Source: Pontibacter virosus (lineage in GTDB: Bacteria > Bacteroidota > Bacteroidia > Cytophagales > Hymenobacteraceae). Taken from it: DNA of 64,000 nucleotides. The translations under genes were made by a program, and so were the position numbers. Below are positions 35,617-44,743 of this stretch, piece after piece; position 1 is the first letter of the stretch, and each line of letters begins with the position of its first letter. The notes below the pieces were generated by a model that did not search any database, was not told where the DNA came from, and saw only the letters and a program-made list of their open reading frames with translations. The stretch is from assembly GCF_003096355.1 (NCBI RefSeq), contig NZ_QEKI01000006.1, forward strand, positions 186,001-250,000, given 5' to 3'.

Positions 35617-36378
35617 ATGCAAGAACTGATACTACAAAAGCTAAGGGAGATAGAACAACAGTACGAGGTGCAGATCCTTTTCGCCTCAGAAACCGGCAGT
35701 CGGGCCTGGGGCTTCCCCTCCCCCGACAGCGACTACGACGTGCGCTTCATCTACCGCCATACCCGCGACTGGTACCTGAGCATAGACGAGCAGCGCGACA
35801 CCAACGAGTACCTGAGCGGCGACCTTGACCTGGTGGGCTGGGACATCCGCAAGAGCCTGCGCCTCTTGCGCAAAACCAATGCGGCGATGTTCGAGCGCCT
35901 GCAATCGCCGATCGTATACCTGCAGCAGACCGATTTCAGGGAACAGCTGCTGGCGCTGGCACCAGCTTACTTCTCCTGCCGCGCCGGACTGCACCACTAC
36001 CTGAGCATGGCCAACAACTACTACAAAGCCTGCGAGGCCGAAGACCAGGTGAAGCTGAAGAGCTACTTCTACCTGCTGCGCACCACCCTCTGCAGTCGCT
36101 GGATCGTGGAGCGTCAAGGTATACCGCCGCTGCAATTCCGGGAGCTGCTGCCCTTGGTAGAAGACCAGGCGATGCGCGACAAGATAGAAACGCTGCTCGT
36201 GCTAAAGGCGCAGGTAGATGAGTCCTTCCGTCACCCAAAGGAAACAGAGTTGGAGCTATACCTGAAAGGCATCCTCGACTACTGCGACTCCCAGGCAAAA
36301 GATCTTGAGAAACACCAGGGCGAGACGGAGCCGCTGAACGAATTATTCAGAAAAACGATAGCATACCCATGGCACTAA
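35617..36378 (+). CDS. RlaP-type nucleotidyltransferase (PF10127), short form
   Basis: The 253-residue protein has the polymerase-beta-like nucleotidyltransferase core at its N-terminus: ASETGSRAWGFPSPDSDYDVRFIY, with GS and the metal-binding DxD (SDYDVRF), and a third acidic residue in GDLDLVGWDI. A helical second half follows. The family is called RNA-ligase-associated protein because its genes neighbour RtcB and other RNA ligases; the reaction is unknown, plausibly adding nucleotides to RNA ends. It is the first gene after operator site 1 and overlaps the second RlaP gene by 10 bp. Confidence 0.88.
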   Translation: MQELILQKLREIEQQYEVQILFASETGSRAWGFPSPDSDYDVRFIYRHTRDWYLSIDEQRDTNEYLSGDLDLVGWDIRKSLRLLRKTNAAMFERLQSPIVYLQQTDFREQLLALAPAYFSCRAGLHHYLSMANNYYKACEAEDQVKLKSYFYLLRTTLCSRWIVERQGIPPLQFRELLPLVEDQAMRDKIETLLVLKAQVDESFRHPKETELELYLKGILDYCDSQAKDLEKHQGETEPLNELFRKTIAYPWH

Positions 36379-37433
36379 CCATAGACGATCTGAAGCGAAA
36401 GAACCTGCTGCTGTTTGAGTGCATCAGCGGCAGCAGGGCCTATGGCCTGAGCACCCCTACCTCTGACACCGACATCCGCGGCGTGTTTGTGCTGCCGGAA
36501 CAGGACTACTTTGGTTTGAACTACGTGGAGCAGCTAAGCAACGAGTCGAATGACATTGTGTACTATGAGCTGCGGCGCTTTGTGGAGCTGCTTTCCAAAA
36601 ACAACCCGAACATGCTCGAGCTGCTGGCCATGCCCGAAGACTGCATCCTGTACAAGCACCCACTCCATGACAAATTCCAGGCTGAGGATTTCCTCTCGAA
36701 GCTGTGCAAGACCACCTTCGCCGGCTATGCGCTCACGCAGGTAAAGAAAGCCCGGGGGCTGAAGAAGAAAATCGTGAACCCGGTGGAGCCAGAGCGCCGT
36801 TCGGTGCTGGACTTCTGTTATGTAGCGCAGGGACAGGGCTCGGTGCCGGTGCAGGAATTCCTCGAGCAGCAGGGCCTGCGGCAGGAGGACTGCGGCCTGG
36901 CCCGCATCCCGCACATGCCCGACCTGTACGCGCTCTTCCACGAACCAAATACCCGACTTAAAGGCATTGTGCAAAGCGAAAAGGCAAACGACGTGTCGCT
37001 GAGCTCTATACCCAAAGGGCTGCAGTCGCTGGCCGTGATGAGCTTCAACAAGAACGCCTACTCCACCTACTGCAAAGAGTACAAGGAGTATTGGGAGTGG
37101 GTGGAAAAGCGCAACCAGGCTCGCTACGAGAACACGCTCTCGCACGGCAAGAACTACGACGCCAAAAACCTGATGCACACTTTCCGCCTGCTCGACATGG
37201 CCGAGGAGATCGCCACGCAGAAGCAAATCATCGTGCGGCGCCCCAACCGCGAGTTCCTGCTCCAGATCAAGGCCGGCGCTTTTGAGTATGCCGAGCTACT
37301 AGCGATAGCCGAGGAGCGGATTGCTAAAATGGATGCGCTGTATGAGGCGTCGGATCTGCCGGAGGAGCCGGATGTGGAGCGGTTAAATAAGGTGCTGGTG
37401 GAGGTGCGAAAAGATTTTTACAAAATAATTTAA
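36369..37433 (+). CDS. RlaP-type nucleotidyltransferase (PF10127), long form
   Basis: The 354-residue protein has the same core (ECISGSRAYGLSTPTSDTDIRGVFVLP: GS and DxD) and the third acidic position in IVYYELRRFVELL. It has a longer C-terminal region with HTFRLLDMAEEIATQKQIIVRRPNREFLLQIKAGAF, which matches other long RlaP proteins. It overlaps the short form by 10 bp, so the two are translated from one mRNA and may work as a pair. The stop lies at operator site 2, the promoter of rtcB. Substrate and reaction are not known. Confidence 0.88.
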   Translation: MALTIDDLKRKNLLLFECISGSRAYGLSTPTSDTDIRGVFVLPEQDYFGLNYVEQLSNESNDIVYYELRRFVELLSKNNPNMLELLAMPEDCILYKHPLHDKFQAEDFLSKLCKTTFAGYALTQVKKARGLKKKIVNPVEPERRSVLDFCYVAQGQGSVPVQEFLEQQGLRQEDCGLARIPHMPDLYALFHEPNTRLKGIVQSEKANDVSLSSIPKGLQSLAVMSFNKNAYSTYCKEYKEYWEWVEKRNQARYENTLSHGKNYDAKNLMHTFRLLDMAEEIATQKQIIVRRPNREFLLQIKAGAFEYAELLAIAEERIAKMDALYEASDLPEEPDVERLNKVLVEVRKDFYKII

Positions 37434-37434
37434 G

Positions 37435-37470
37435 TGCGCAAAAAGACTGCGCAGCTGGTCAATTCCTTTG
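37435..37470 (+). promoter_or_regulatory. Operator and promoter of rtcB (site 2)
   Basis: TGCGCA (37435-37440), seven bases, TGCGCA (37448-37453), nine bases, then TTCCTTTG (37463-37470). Only the first two positions of the -7 box deviate (TT for TA). The layout is identical to sites 1 and 3. The ATG lies 24 bp downstream. Confidence 0.83.
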
Positions 37471-37493
37471 TATCATCACAAAGAAATAAAACT

Positions 37494-38912
37494 ATGAACA
37501 CACTGACACTTACAGGGAAAGACCTGCTTGAAATCGGCTTTAAACCAGGAAAAGCAATCGGCATTGCCATCTCCATCATGGAAGAAACCCATCCTGAAAC
37601 TTCCAAAGAAAAGCAGCTACTGCTTCTGGCTAAAGTGCTTGCCTCGCCCTCCGATTACCAGGAAGATGAGGTTCTGGCTCCGCTTGCAGAAGCATTGCTC
37701 CCGCCAAAGCAGGAAGAAATCATTTCCCTTATGCCTGAGGCAAAGGAGTACACCATTTATGGGGCAGCCGGAATCGAAGCGGGTGTTCTGAGCCAGATGG
37801 ATACTGCTATGCGCCTGCCTGTTTCTGTAGGAGGAGCCTTGATGCCGGATGCGCACCAGGGCTATGGACTTCCGATCGGTGGCGTGCTGGCTACGAAAGA
37901 TGCAGTGATTCCCTATGCGGTAGGGGTTGACATCGGCTGCCGTATGAGCATGAGCCTTTACGCCATCGACGCGGATATTCTGACCAAGCAATCGGAGCAG
38001 CTAAAGCGCATGTTGCTCGACAACACGCGTTTCGGAACGGCTACTTTTAAAAACCCGAAAGACCACGCCATCATGGAGCGTCCAGAGTTCGCTGCTATAC
38101 CTGTCGTGAAGAGCCTGAAAGACCGTGCCTATAGCCAGCTTGGCTCTTCAGGTGGTGGTAACCACTTCGTGGAGTTTGGCGTGGTGGAGCTGCATGATGC
38201 GCAGAACGAATTCGGGTTGCCAACTGGTCACTACCTGGCGGCCCTCTCCCACTCCGGCTCCCGCGGTATAGGTGCCAGCATTGCCGGCCACTATACCAAA
38301 TTGGCGATGCAAAATTGCCGCCTGCCACAGGAGGCACGGCACCTGGCCTGGCTGGACCTGAACACAGCCGAAGGACAAGAGTATTGGTTGGCGATGAACC
38401 TGGCGGGCGACTATGCCTCGGCCTGTCATCACCAGATACATGAGCGATTAGCAACAGCTTTAGGTGAGCAGCCGCTGGCGGTCGTAGAGAACCACCACAA
38501 CTTTGCCTGGAAAGAAAAAGACGCGGCTGGAAACGAGGTGATCGTGCACCGCAAGGGCGCCACACCAGCAGGTCAGGGCGTGCTGGGTATTATTCCAGGC
38601 TCTATGGCTACACCAGGTTTTATTGTGCGTGGTAAGGGTGAAGCAAGCTCCCTGAACTCTGCTTCACACGGAGCAGGCCGGGTGATGTCCCGAACCAAAG
38701 CCAAACAGACGCTCTCGCTGCCACAGGTACAGTTATACCTGCAAGAGGCCGGCGTGGAAGTGATCGGATCAGGCCTGGACGAAGCACCTATGGTCTACAA
38801 GGACATCCGCCAGGTGATGCAGTCACAGCAGGATCTTGTGGAAGTAGTAGGAACTTTTAATCCGAGGATTGTACGGATGTGTGGAGATGAGATGTATATG
38901 GAGAAGGATTAA
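37494..38912 (+). CDS. rtcB: RNA-splicing ligase RtcB
   Basis: The start is ATG 37494, downstream of the promoter; the in-frame GTG at 37434 would lie inside the operator. The 472-residue enzyme has the RtcB metal and GMP-binding residues: MPDAHQGYGLPIGGV, VGVDIGCRM with the metal-binding Cys, GGGNHFVEFG, LSHSGSRGIG, NHHNFAWKE and SASHGAGRVMSRTKA with the guanylylated His. It joins 2',3'-cyclic phosphate or 3'-phosphate ends to 5'-OH ends in RNA using GTP and Mn2+. Context with RlaP, Ro60, Hen1 and Pnkp supports repair of damaged tRNA or other RNA. A strong terminator follows. Confidence 0.96.
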   Translation: MNTLTLTGKDLLEIGFKPGKAIGIAISIMEETHPETSKEKQLLLLAKVLASPSDYQEDEVLAPLAEALLPPKQEEIISLMPEAKEYTIYGAAGIEAGVLSQMDTAMRLPVSVGGALMPDAHQGYGLPIGGVLATKDAVIPYAVGVDIGCRMSMSLYAIDADILTKQSEQLKRMLLDNTRFGTATFKNPKDHAIMERPEFAAIPVVKSLKDRAYSQLGSSGGGNHFVEFGVVELHDAQNEFGLPTGHYLAALSHSGSRGIGASIAGHYTKLAMQNCRLPQEARHLAWLDLNTAEGQEYWLAMNLAGDYASACHHQIHERLATALGEQPLAVVENHHNFAWKEKDAAGNEVIVHRKGATPAGQGVLGIIPGSMATPGFIVRGKGEASSLNSASHGAGRVMSRTKAKQTLSLPQVQLYLQEAGVEVIGSGLDEAPMVYKDIRQVMQSQQDLVEVVGTFNPRIVRMCGDEMYMEKD

Positions 38913-38928
38913 ATTTAAGTCTTTGTTT

Positions 38929-38981
38929 TACACATTAAAAAGCTCCTGCCTTAGGTTAAGGCAGGAGCTTTTTAATGTGTA
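38929..38981. terminator. Strong bidirectional terminator
   Basis: A perfect 25-bp inverted repeat (38929-38953 and 38957-38981) has a 3-nt loop, with internal A- and T-runs. It ends rtcB and can also stop transcripts from the convergent YobI-like gene. Confidence 0.93.
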
Positions 38982-39081
38982 AATAATTTCAATATTTATT
39001 GGTTCCTTAAAGGACATAAATTTCATTTAAAGTACCTGGATCCCCCTAGCACTACACAATGTATTGTTCAATAATATATTA

Positions 39082-42000
39082 TTAATATTTAGCAAATACC
39101 CTTATTTTATTTTTCTTCTCAATGAGTTCGAATCGAATTATCATATCTCTTCCTTGAAGCTTTGTAAATAGTGTTCTATTATATGGAACATTGTCCAACA
39201 AAGGTTTATGCTGCTTCATAAATATTCTTGTATAATCACCTCCGATTTCTTCGATCAAAATTTGAATTTGATTATCATCTAAATTGTCAAAATGTAAAGT
39301 AAGAAGCGCTATACGTTTTTGAACAGAAGTATTAGCCTTGAACATAGCATTTAGCACTTCAAACTTTAATGAGATGAATTCATCTACTGGCAAAAGGTTA
39401 CAGACTGTACTAGCTATCAAAGGGTTTTCAACAATAGTACTATCATCAAAATTTTTGATGATAGATAACTTATTTGACAAGCTCATTCTATTTGATATTA
39501 AAACCTGATTCCAGTCCTTAGCATCTAAAGAAAACTCACCCATCCTTTCTAAAAAGTCGTCTTGGTAATTCTCGATTAGTTTAATATGCAGATCTTTTCC
39601 TTTTGATTTCAGACCATCGAAATTATCACATGAGAGTGTTAAGAATTTCTGCGCAATCATAACCTCAATATGCGCAATGCTCAATTGGTTATATTTTACA
39701 CGACTATACACATAAGGAATACTCTTTATCAGAAAAGAAAATGCATCTAGACTCAATTCATTGTTGTGTATTATTTTTAAAGAAAAATCTTTAATGTATT
39801 CAAGTTCTTTTTTAGTCTCATTATTTAACTTACTCCTAGATAGAACAGAATAATTTTGCTCAGAATTTAGGAATGTGATCAATGGTTCATCAAATTCATC
39901 GGCTTCTAAGTTCTCTAAATAGTCAAAAATGTTTTGCCAAGTTGGTTTAAGCTTGTTCTCAATAAGAAGAACTCGCCTAATTTCATTCTCATTGACTTCC
40001 TGTATAGAACCAATCATTGCCGTTTGGCTAATTAATAGTTTAGATCTAACTTCAATACTACAATCCTCTCTGTTTAAAATGGAAAGAATTGTAGTTTCAT
40101 CCTCCAATACATTATCATTAATTTTTAGCAATACATTTTTAATATACTCTTCAAGATTATTAGATAAATATATTGTAAGGTTATCTAGCCCTGAATTTAA
40201 AAGAGTTGTATAGTGTGCTTTATTTAATTCCACAATGTTTGTAGAAATCCTATAGTGTTTTACTAATACAGAGATGTTATGATCATTAATTATGTAGAGA
40301 TTGTTTTTATAAATATGATCAAATAATGTCTCAATTGAGCTATTAGGCAAATCAAGCTTTTCAAATAAAACCTTATTCTCCGTAATAAAAACTCGGATAG
40401 TATCTGTCTTCTTAAGGGCAGAACAGAAAGCCATAAAATCCTCCATCTGCTTCAGAAACCCTAACAAAGATTCAATTCCATCGAATTTGCTTATTGATTC
40501 TTTATCTCCGAAATCAAAAATCAGGATAAGTAGACTCCTTATTTCTTCTTCAGGTAATCCAGATTTGGAATATAAGTACTGCCACAATGTAGGCTTATAA
40601 ATGCACAGAGCCTTTATAAAAAGGCCGAGCCCATCTGAATTACGTTTTACAAATCCAAAAATAAATTGAAACTGCTTTTCCCCATCAACGGCAAGCCCTT
40701 TAAAGAAATTATCATACTTGCCCCAATACCTTTCCTTGTTCACAATCAAGCATTCAGCTAGATCATAATTCAATATTTCTTCCCTTTTAAAGTATTTATC
40801 AGGCAATCTTTTGAGCAGCGTATCACTTTCGGTTAATGGATATTCAAAGTCTAAATTAATGCCACTTTTTACTTTTCTCTCAAATACAAAGTCATCTTTA
40901 GTTAAACTTATTTCATGGAAAAGTGAGATATAATCATCATAATGCTCATCAATATAACCATTAAGCAAGAGGTTACGAATGAGATAATTCTCCTTAAACT
41001 CCGCTAAATATTTTTCTATTTCAACTAGTTCAAAAATTTCCTTTATGCTAAAAGACTCAATCTCAGATATTTTATTTTTTAATTTTTCCTTTTCTCCTTT
41101 TAGAATATTGATTTGATTATTTGCCCTTGCCACCAAAAGATTTTCCCTTTGACTATAGCTAAGTTTAGAAACTTCATTTTCAATAAATGAAAATCTGACA
41201 TCACTTTCTCTAGTATAAGAATCATTACACCTGTAATATTCGATTTTATTGGAGTTTTTAATTGATTCGAAATTTTCGTCTGTTAGAGCCTCAATAGTGG
41301 ATACCCGCTTATAGCCGATGGAGAAACTTTGAAAATTATTAATTTTCGAGACCAGTCTATTGATATATACCGCTCTAAGTTCCTCAATAGGTTTCTCCTG
41401 TTCGGATTCTAGCAAAGCAATGTGCTCATCAATATCCTTGATTTCAGAGGTGATTTCATTTACTAAGTCTTGTGAATATAAACCTTTCCCAGAGAGAAAT
41501 TTATAAAGCTTTCCTTTTCGCTTTCCTAATTCTCCAAAATCATCTGGATACATATTTTTATATACAATAATTGCGAAAAGATTATCCTGCACTAAATCTT
41601 TACTCAAGTTTTCTCTGTAAATCAAAAATTCATGAAAAATATTGATGAGTAACCTCATGTCTATATCATCAATAAAAGTTACTACATCAGAAGTAAAATC
41701 AGGAGAAAGAACACCTTCAAGATTTGCTTCGCTAATCAGTTTTGCCAACTGATCACCTGCGTTCGATGGATTAATGAAAGGAATAACAGGAATTATAAAT
41801 TCAAAAAACTTAACTCTTTCATTCTTGTCAGAGAACATCTCATCTTTGATGGCATAGATGAATTTTACTTTGCGTTTGATCAGATTCGAGTTATTAATTA
41901 AGTTATTGATTTCTCTAAGTTTAGTAAAGATGTCAGTGCTTTCAAACCTGTCAACATCTTCAATAACTATTACATTAAAATCTGTTCTTTCAAAAAAATA

Positions 42001-42738
42001 CAGTATCTCCTCTAAATGCTGGTTAAAGACAGATTTATCAATTGCCTCGCCAAGTTCAAATTCTCCCTTAATATTAAACTTGTTGATTTTAGAATTGCTA
42101 AAAGCTCTGTAAACGTTTTTAATAAAAAACCCAATACCCAGAAAAAAGAGAAGTGTTGATATAAAGGCCACCCAATCTAATTGATAATTAAAATACCATA
42201 CCTCTGGATTGAGTTTATCTATTTTATTGAACTTGAATAAAAATAAAACACTTAAGGCCCAAGCAATTATAAAAAATGTTAGGGCTATCAATTTACCTGT
42301 AGTAATATTAACTATTCTCTTAAATCTTGAATCTGGAACAACAGAGGGTTCTACATGATAAAATATTTGTTGCAGAATACTTATTTCCAATTTTCTTTCT
42401 AGAGCTTCATCAGCTTTATTATCTTTAAATGAAGCGAGGGAGACATTAAGGTATTTATAGTTAGGGTATAAGTGCTGGAAAGTTTTAAGTATTGTGCTCT
42501 TCCCACTTCCATAGCTGCCAGTTAAAGCGATATTATTAACATCTTTTGCATCAATAGCTTGTTTTAAACTATCGATATATGGCTTAATCTTTTTAAGGTC
42601 GTTCTGATCTGTTAAAATTCTCGGAGCTAGTGTATTTATAGTAGTGTTGGTTTCATGCTGGTTAATCTGGTTTCTGTTTTCAAGGTGATTAATAAGCTTT
42701 TTTAATTTTCCTATTGTCAATTCTGTAAAAGAATACAT
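39082..42738 (-). CDS. YobI-like large P-loop ATPase with membrane segments
   Basis: The 1218-residue protein has Walker A GSYGSGKSTILK (about 74), two hydrophobic segments (about 152-172 and 193-212) between Walker A and the Walker B-like VIVIEDVDRFES (about 255), and a following helix ELREINNLIN. This is the KAP/YobI-type layout (YobI-ATPase, PF20693). The C-terminal 700 residues are helical with no motif I know, and probably recognise a partner or signal. Base composition is far more AT-rich than the GC-rich genes on both sides, and the AGGTATA heptamer common in those genes is missing. It looks like a recent insertion, possibly a defence protein, into the RNA-repair cluster. Confidence 0.85.
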   Translation of the reverse strand: MYSFTELTIGKLKKLINHLENRNQINQHETNTTINTLAPRILTDQNDLKKIKPYIDSLKQAIDAKDVNNIALTGSYGSGKSTILKTFQHLYPNYKYLNVSLASFKDNKADEALERKLEISILQQIFYHVEPSVVPDSRFKRIVNITTGKLIALTFFIIAWALSVLFLFKFNKIDKLNPEVWYFNYQLDWVAFISTLLFFLGIGFFIKNVYRAFSNSKINKFNIKGEFELGEAIDKSVFNQHLEEILYFFERTDFNVIVIEDVDRFESTDIFTKLREINNLINNSNLIKRKVKFIYAIKDEMFSDKNERVKFFEFIIPVIPFINPSNAGDQLAKLISEANLEGVLSPDFTSDVVTFIDDIDMRLLINIFHEFLIYRENLSKDLVQDNLFAIIVYKNMYPDDFGELGKRKGKLYKFLSGKGLYSQDLVNEITSEIKDIDEHIALLESEQEKPIEELRAVYINRLVSKINNFQSFSIGYKRVSTIEALTDENFESIKNSNKIEYYRCNDSYTRESDVRFSFIENEVSKLSYSQRENLLVARANNQINILKGEKEKLKNKISEIESFSIKEIFELVEIEKYLAEFKENYLIRNLLLNGYIDEHYDDYISLFHEISLTKDDFVFERKVKSGINLDFEYPLTESDTLLKRLPDKYFKREEILNYDLAECLIVNKERYWGKYDNFFKGLAVDGEKQFQFIFGFVKRNSDGLGLFIKALCIYKPTLWQYLYSKSGLPEEEIRSLLILIFDFGDKESISKFDGIESLLGFLKQMEDFMAFCSALKKTDTIRVFITENKVLFEKLDLPNSSIETLFDHIYKNNLYIINDHNISVLVKHYRISTNIVELNKAHYTTLLNSGLDNLTIYLSNNLEEYIKNVLLKINDNVLEDETTILSILNREDCSIEVRSKLLISQTAMIGSIQEVNENEIRRVLLIENKLKPTWQNIFDYLENLEADEFDEPLITFLNSEQNYSVLSRSKLNNETKKELEYIKDFSLKIIHNNELSLDAFSFLIKSIPYVYSRVKYNQLSIAHIEVMIAQKFLTLSCDNFDGLKSKGKDLHIKLIENYQDDFLERMGEFSLDAKDWNQVLISNRMSLSNKLSIIKNFDDSTIVENPLIASTVCNLLPVDEFISLKFEVLNAMFKANTSVQKRIALLTLHFDNLDDNQIQILIEEIGGDYTRIFMKQHKPLLDNVPYNRTLFTKLQGRDMIIRFELIEKKNKIRVFAKY

Positions 42739-42876
42739 TCGTTTTGATATTATAGCTTAACTGATTTATATATAGATTGATAAAATATTCTGAAGTTATA
42801 TTACCAATTTAATATATTAATCTTTCACTTCATTGATTAGGTTAAAATTTTCAAAAAAATTAAATTTAATCCCTCC

Positions 42877-42912
42877 TGCGCAAAAAGACTGCGCACTAGT
42901 CCCTGAACTTTG
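42877..42912 (+). promoter_or_regulatory. Operator and promoter of the Ro60 gene (site 3)
   Basis: TGCGCA (42877-42882), seven bases (AAAAGAC, identical to site 2), TGCGCA (42890-42895), nine bases, then GAACTTTG (42905-42912) as the -7 region. The ATG lies 23 bp further. The spacing is the same as in sites 1 and 2. Confidence 0.83.
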
Positions 42913-42935
42913 GTCTATCATTAAAGCAAAAGGCC

Positions 42936-44453
42936 ATGAAGTTCAACTTTCTCACACGCAAAAAGCACCAGACCGCAAACCACGAAGGAGCGCTGGCCTG
43001 GAAGATAGGACCAGCCGCCGATCTGTATGCAGCCGTTGTTACGGCCTCGCTGAGCGACACCTTCTACGAGAGCGGAAACCAGCGTCCGGCGCGCATCCGG
43101 GAGCTGATCGCGCAGAACGCCCCGGTGTTTGTGGCGAAGCTGGCCGTGTACGCCCGCACCCACATGCACCTGCGCAGCGTGCCGCTCGTGCTGGTAGTGG
43201 AGCTGGCCAAAGTGCACGCCGGCGACGACCTGGTGAGCCGCACCGTGGCCCGCGTGGTGCAGCGTGCCGATGAGATCACCGAGCTCCTGGCCTACTACAG
43301 CCTGAGCAACGGGCGCAGCGGCACTAAAAAGCTGGGCCACCTCTCCAAGCAGCTGCAGAAAGGGCTGGCCGTGGCCTTCAACCGCTTCGACGAGTACCAG
43401 TTTGCCAAGTATAACCGGGCCACCGAGGTGAAGCTGCGCGACGCGCTGTTCCTGGTGCACCCCAAATCCAAAGACGACACGCAGCGGGCGCTCTTCGACA
43501 AGATCGCCGCCGACACGCTGGCTATACCTTATACCTGGGAGACGGAGCTCTCGGAACTAGGGCAGCGGCCATTTGAGAACGCCGAGGCCAAAGCCGCCGC
43601 GGTGCGGGCAAAGTGGGAAGAGTTGATCGACAGCGGCCGGCTGGGCTACATGGCCCTGCTGCGCAACCTGCGCAACATCCTGCAGGCAGAGGTATCGGCG
43701 GCGCACATGTTGCGGGTATGCGCTACCCTCTCCGATGCCCGCGCCGTGCAGCAGGCCAAACAGCTGCCCTTCCGCTTCCTGGCCGCTTACCGCGAGCTGC
43801 TGCCCCTCACCTCCGGCTATACCGCCATGGTGCTGGGGGCGCTGGAGCAGGCCGTGCAGGCGAGCGTACAAAACATGCAGGGCTTCAGCGAGGAGGTGCG
43901 CGTGGTGGTGGCCTGCGACGTGTCGGGCTCCATGCAGCGCCCGATCTCCAACCGCAGCAAGATCCTCAGCTACGACATCGGGCTGATGCTGGGCATGCTG
44001 CTGCAGCTCCGTTGCCGCAACGTGGTGACAGGTATGTTCGGCGACCGCTGGAAGGTGATCAACCTGCCACAGCGCCGGGTGCTATCGAACGTGCAGGAGT
44101 TCTACCGCCGCGAGGGCGAAGTGGGCTACTCCACCAACGGCTACCTGGTGATCCGCGACCTGATCAATCGCCGCGTGCAGGCCGACAAGGTGATGCTCTT
44201 TACCGACTGCCAGCTCTGGGACAACACCGGCTACAACCACAGCCTGACCGAGGAGTGGAAGAAGTACAAAGCCATTGCGCCCAATGCCAGGCTATACCTC
44301 TTCGACCTGGCCGGCTACGGCAGCTCGCCTCTCAACCTGGTGCGGGACGATGTGTTCCTAATCGCCGGCTGGAGCGACAAGGTGTTCGATGTGCTGGAGG
44401 CCATTGAAAAGGGCGGAGATGCCCTGGCAGTCATTGAGGAAATGGAACTATAA
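42936..44453 (+). CDS. rsr: TROVE-domain Ro60 protein (Rsr-like)
   Basis: The 505-residue protein has an N-terminal HEAT-like TROVE domain (about 1-330; KHQTANHEGALAWKIGPAADLYAAVVTASLSDTFYE and AVYARTHMHLRSVPLVLVVELA) and a C-terminal von Willebrand A domain with an intact MIDAS motif DVSGSMQ (about 328) and TDCQLWD. Ro60 is a ring that binds Y RNAs on its outside and the ends of misfolded RNAs in its hole. In bacteria it works with exonucleases such as PNPase. The gene is driven by operator site 3, and its stop is followed within 7 bp by the first of five Y RNA genes, which strongly supports the call. Confidence 0.95.
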   Translation: MKFNFLTRKKHQTANHEGALAWKIGPAADLYAAVVTASLSDTFYESGNQRPARIRELIAQNAPVFVAKLAVYARTHMHLRSVPLVLVVELAKVHAGDDLVSRTVARVVQRADEITELLAYYSLSNGRSGTKKLGHLSKQLQKGLAVAFNRFDEYQFAKYNRATEVKLRDALFLVHPKSKDDTQRALFDKIAADTLAIPYTWETELSELGQRPFENAEAKAAAVRAKWEELIDSGRLGYMALLRNLRNILQAEVSAAHMLRVCATLSDARAVQQAKQLPFRFLAAYRELLPLTSGYTAMVLGALEQAVQASVQNMQGFSEEVRVVVACDVSGSMQRPISNRSKILSYDIGLMLGMLLQLRCRNVVTGMFGDRWKVINLPQRRVLSNVQEFYRREGEVGYSTNGYLVIRDLINRRVQADKVMLFTDCQLWDNTGYNHSLTEEWKKYKAIAPNARLYLFDLAGYGSSPLNLVRDDVFLIAGWSDKVFDVLEAIEKGGDALAVIEEMEL

Positions 44454-44459
44454 AACAAG

Positions 44460-44575
44460 AACAGGAGGTGCCGTAAGTGCGTGATACTTCGGTGAAGTCT
44501 AATATGACGAGCAGGTTCGAACCCTGCACGCTGCCTACAGCGTTACCACGTGCTGCCTTTCGCCCTCCTGTTTCT
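44460..44575 (+). ncRNA. Y RNA, unit 1 (T arm present, D arm not evident)
   Basis: The outer stem pairs 44460-44468 with 44564-44572. The constant block GTGCCGTA is followed by an 8-bp helix (44476-44483 with 44547-44554, two G-U pairs), then ATACTTCG. The 3' helix strand is followed by GCCTTTCGCCC. Inside are a tRNA-like T arm (44511-44527, loop TTCGAAC) and a 6-bp acceptor-like hairpin (44528-44543). I find no clear D arm. It begins 7 bp after the Ro60 stop, so it could be processed from the same transcript. Confidence 0.85.
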
Positions 44576-44587
44576 TTCATAAGATTT

Positions 44588-44730
44588 GAGCGGTGCCGTA
44601 GGTCGGAGTTACTTCGATTCAGGTTCGGATGATGCAGGTTCGACTCCTGCTTTTCGCTTCTTTCACAGGAACGGAAATGGTGTAAATGGCAACACGTCAA
44701 AAAAGCACTCCGGTCGCCTGTCGCCCGCTC
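44588..44730 (+). ncRNA. Y RNA, unit 2 with permuted tRNA-like module
   Basis: The outer stem is GAGCGG (44588-44593) with CCGCTC (44725-44730). The constant GTGCCGTA is followed by an 8-bp helix (44601-44608 with 44708-44715), then TTACTTCG. The 3' block is GCCTGTCGCCC. The module in order: T arm (44634-44650), acceptor-like stem (44651-44656 with 44672-44677) and D arm GTGT-loop-ACAC (44680-44695), which resembles the D arm of Bacteroidota tRNA-Gln (GGTGTAATGGTAACAC type). The order T-acceptor-D is a circular permutation of tRNA. Confidence 0.85.
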
Positions 44731-44743
44731 ATTTTAATAATAG

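Noticed and set aside
36534-37226. 230-codon minus-strand frame opposite the long RlaP gene
   Set aside because: Antisense shadow in GC-rich codons; no start signal and no known domain.
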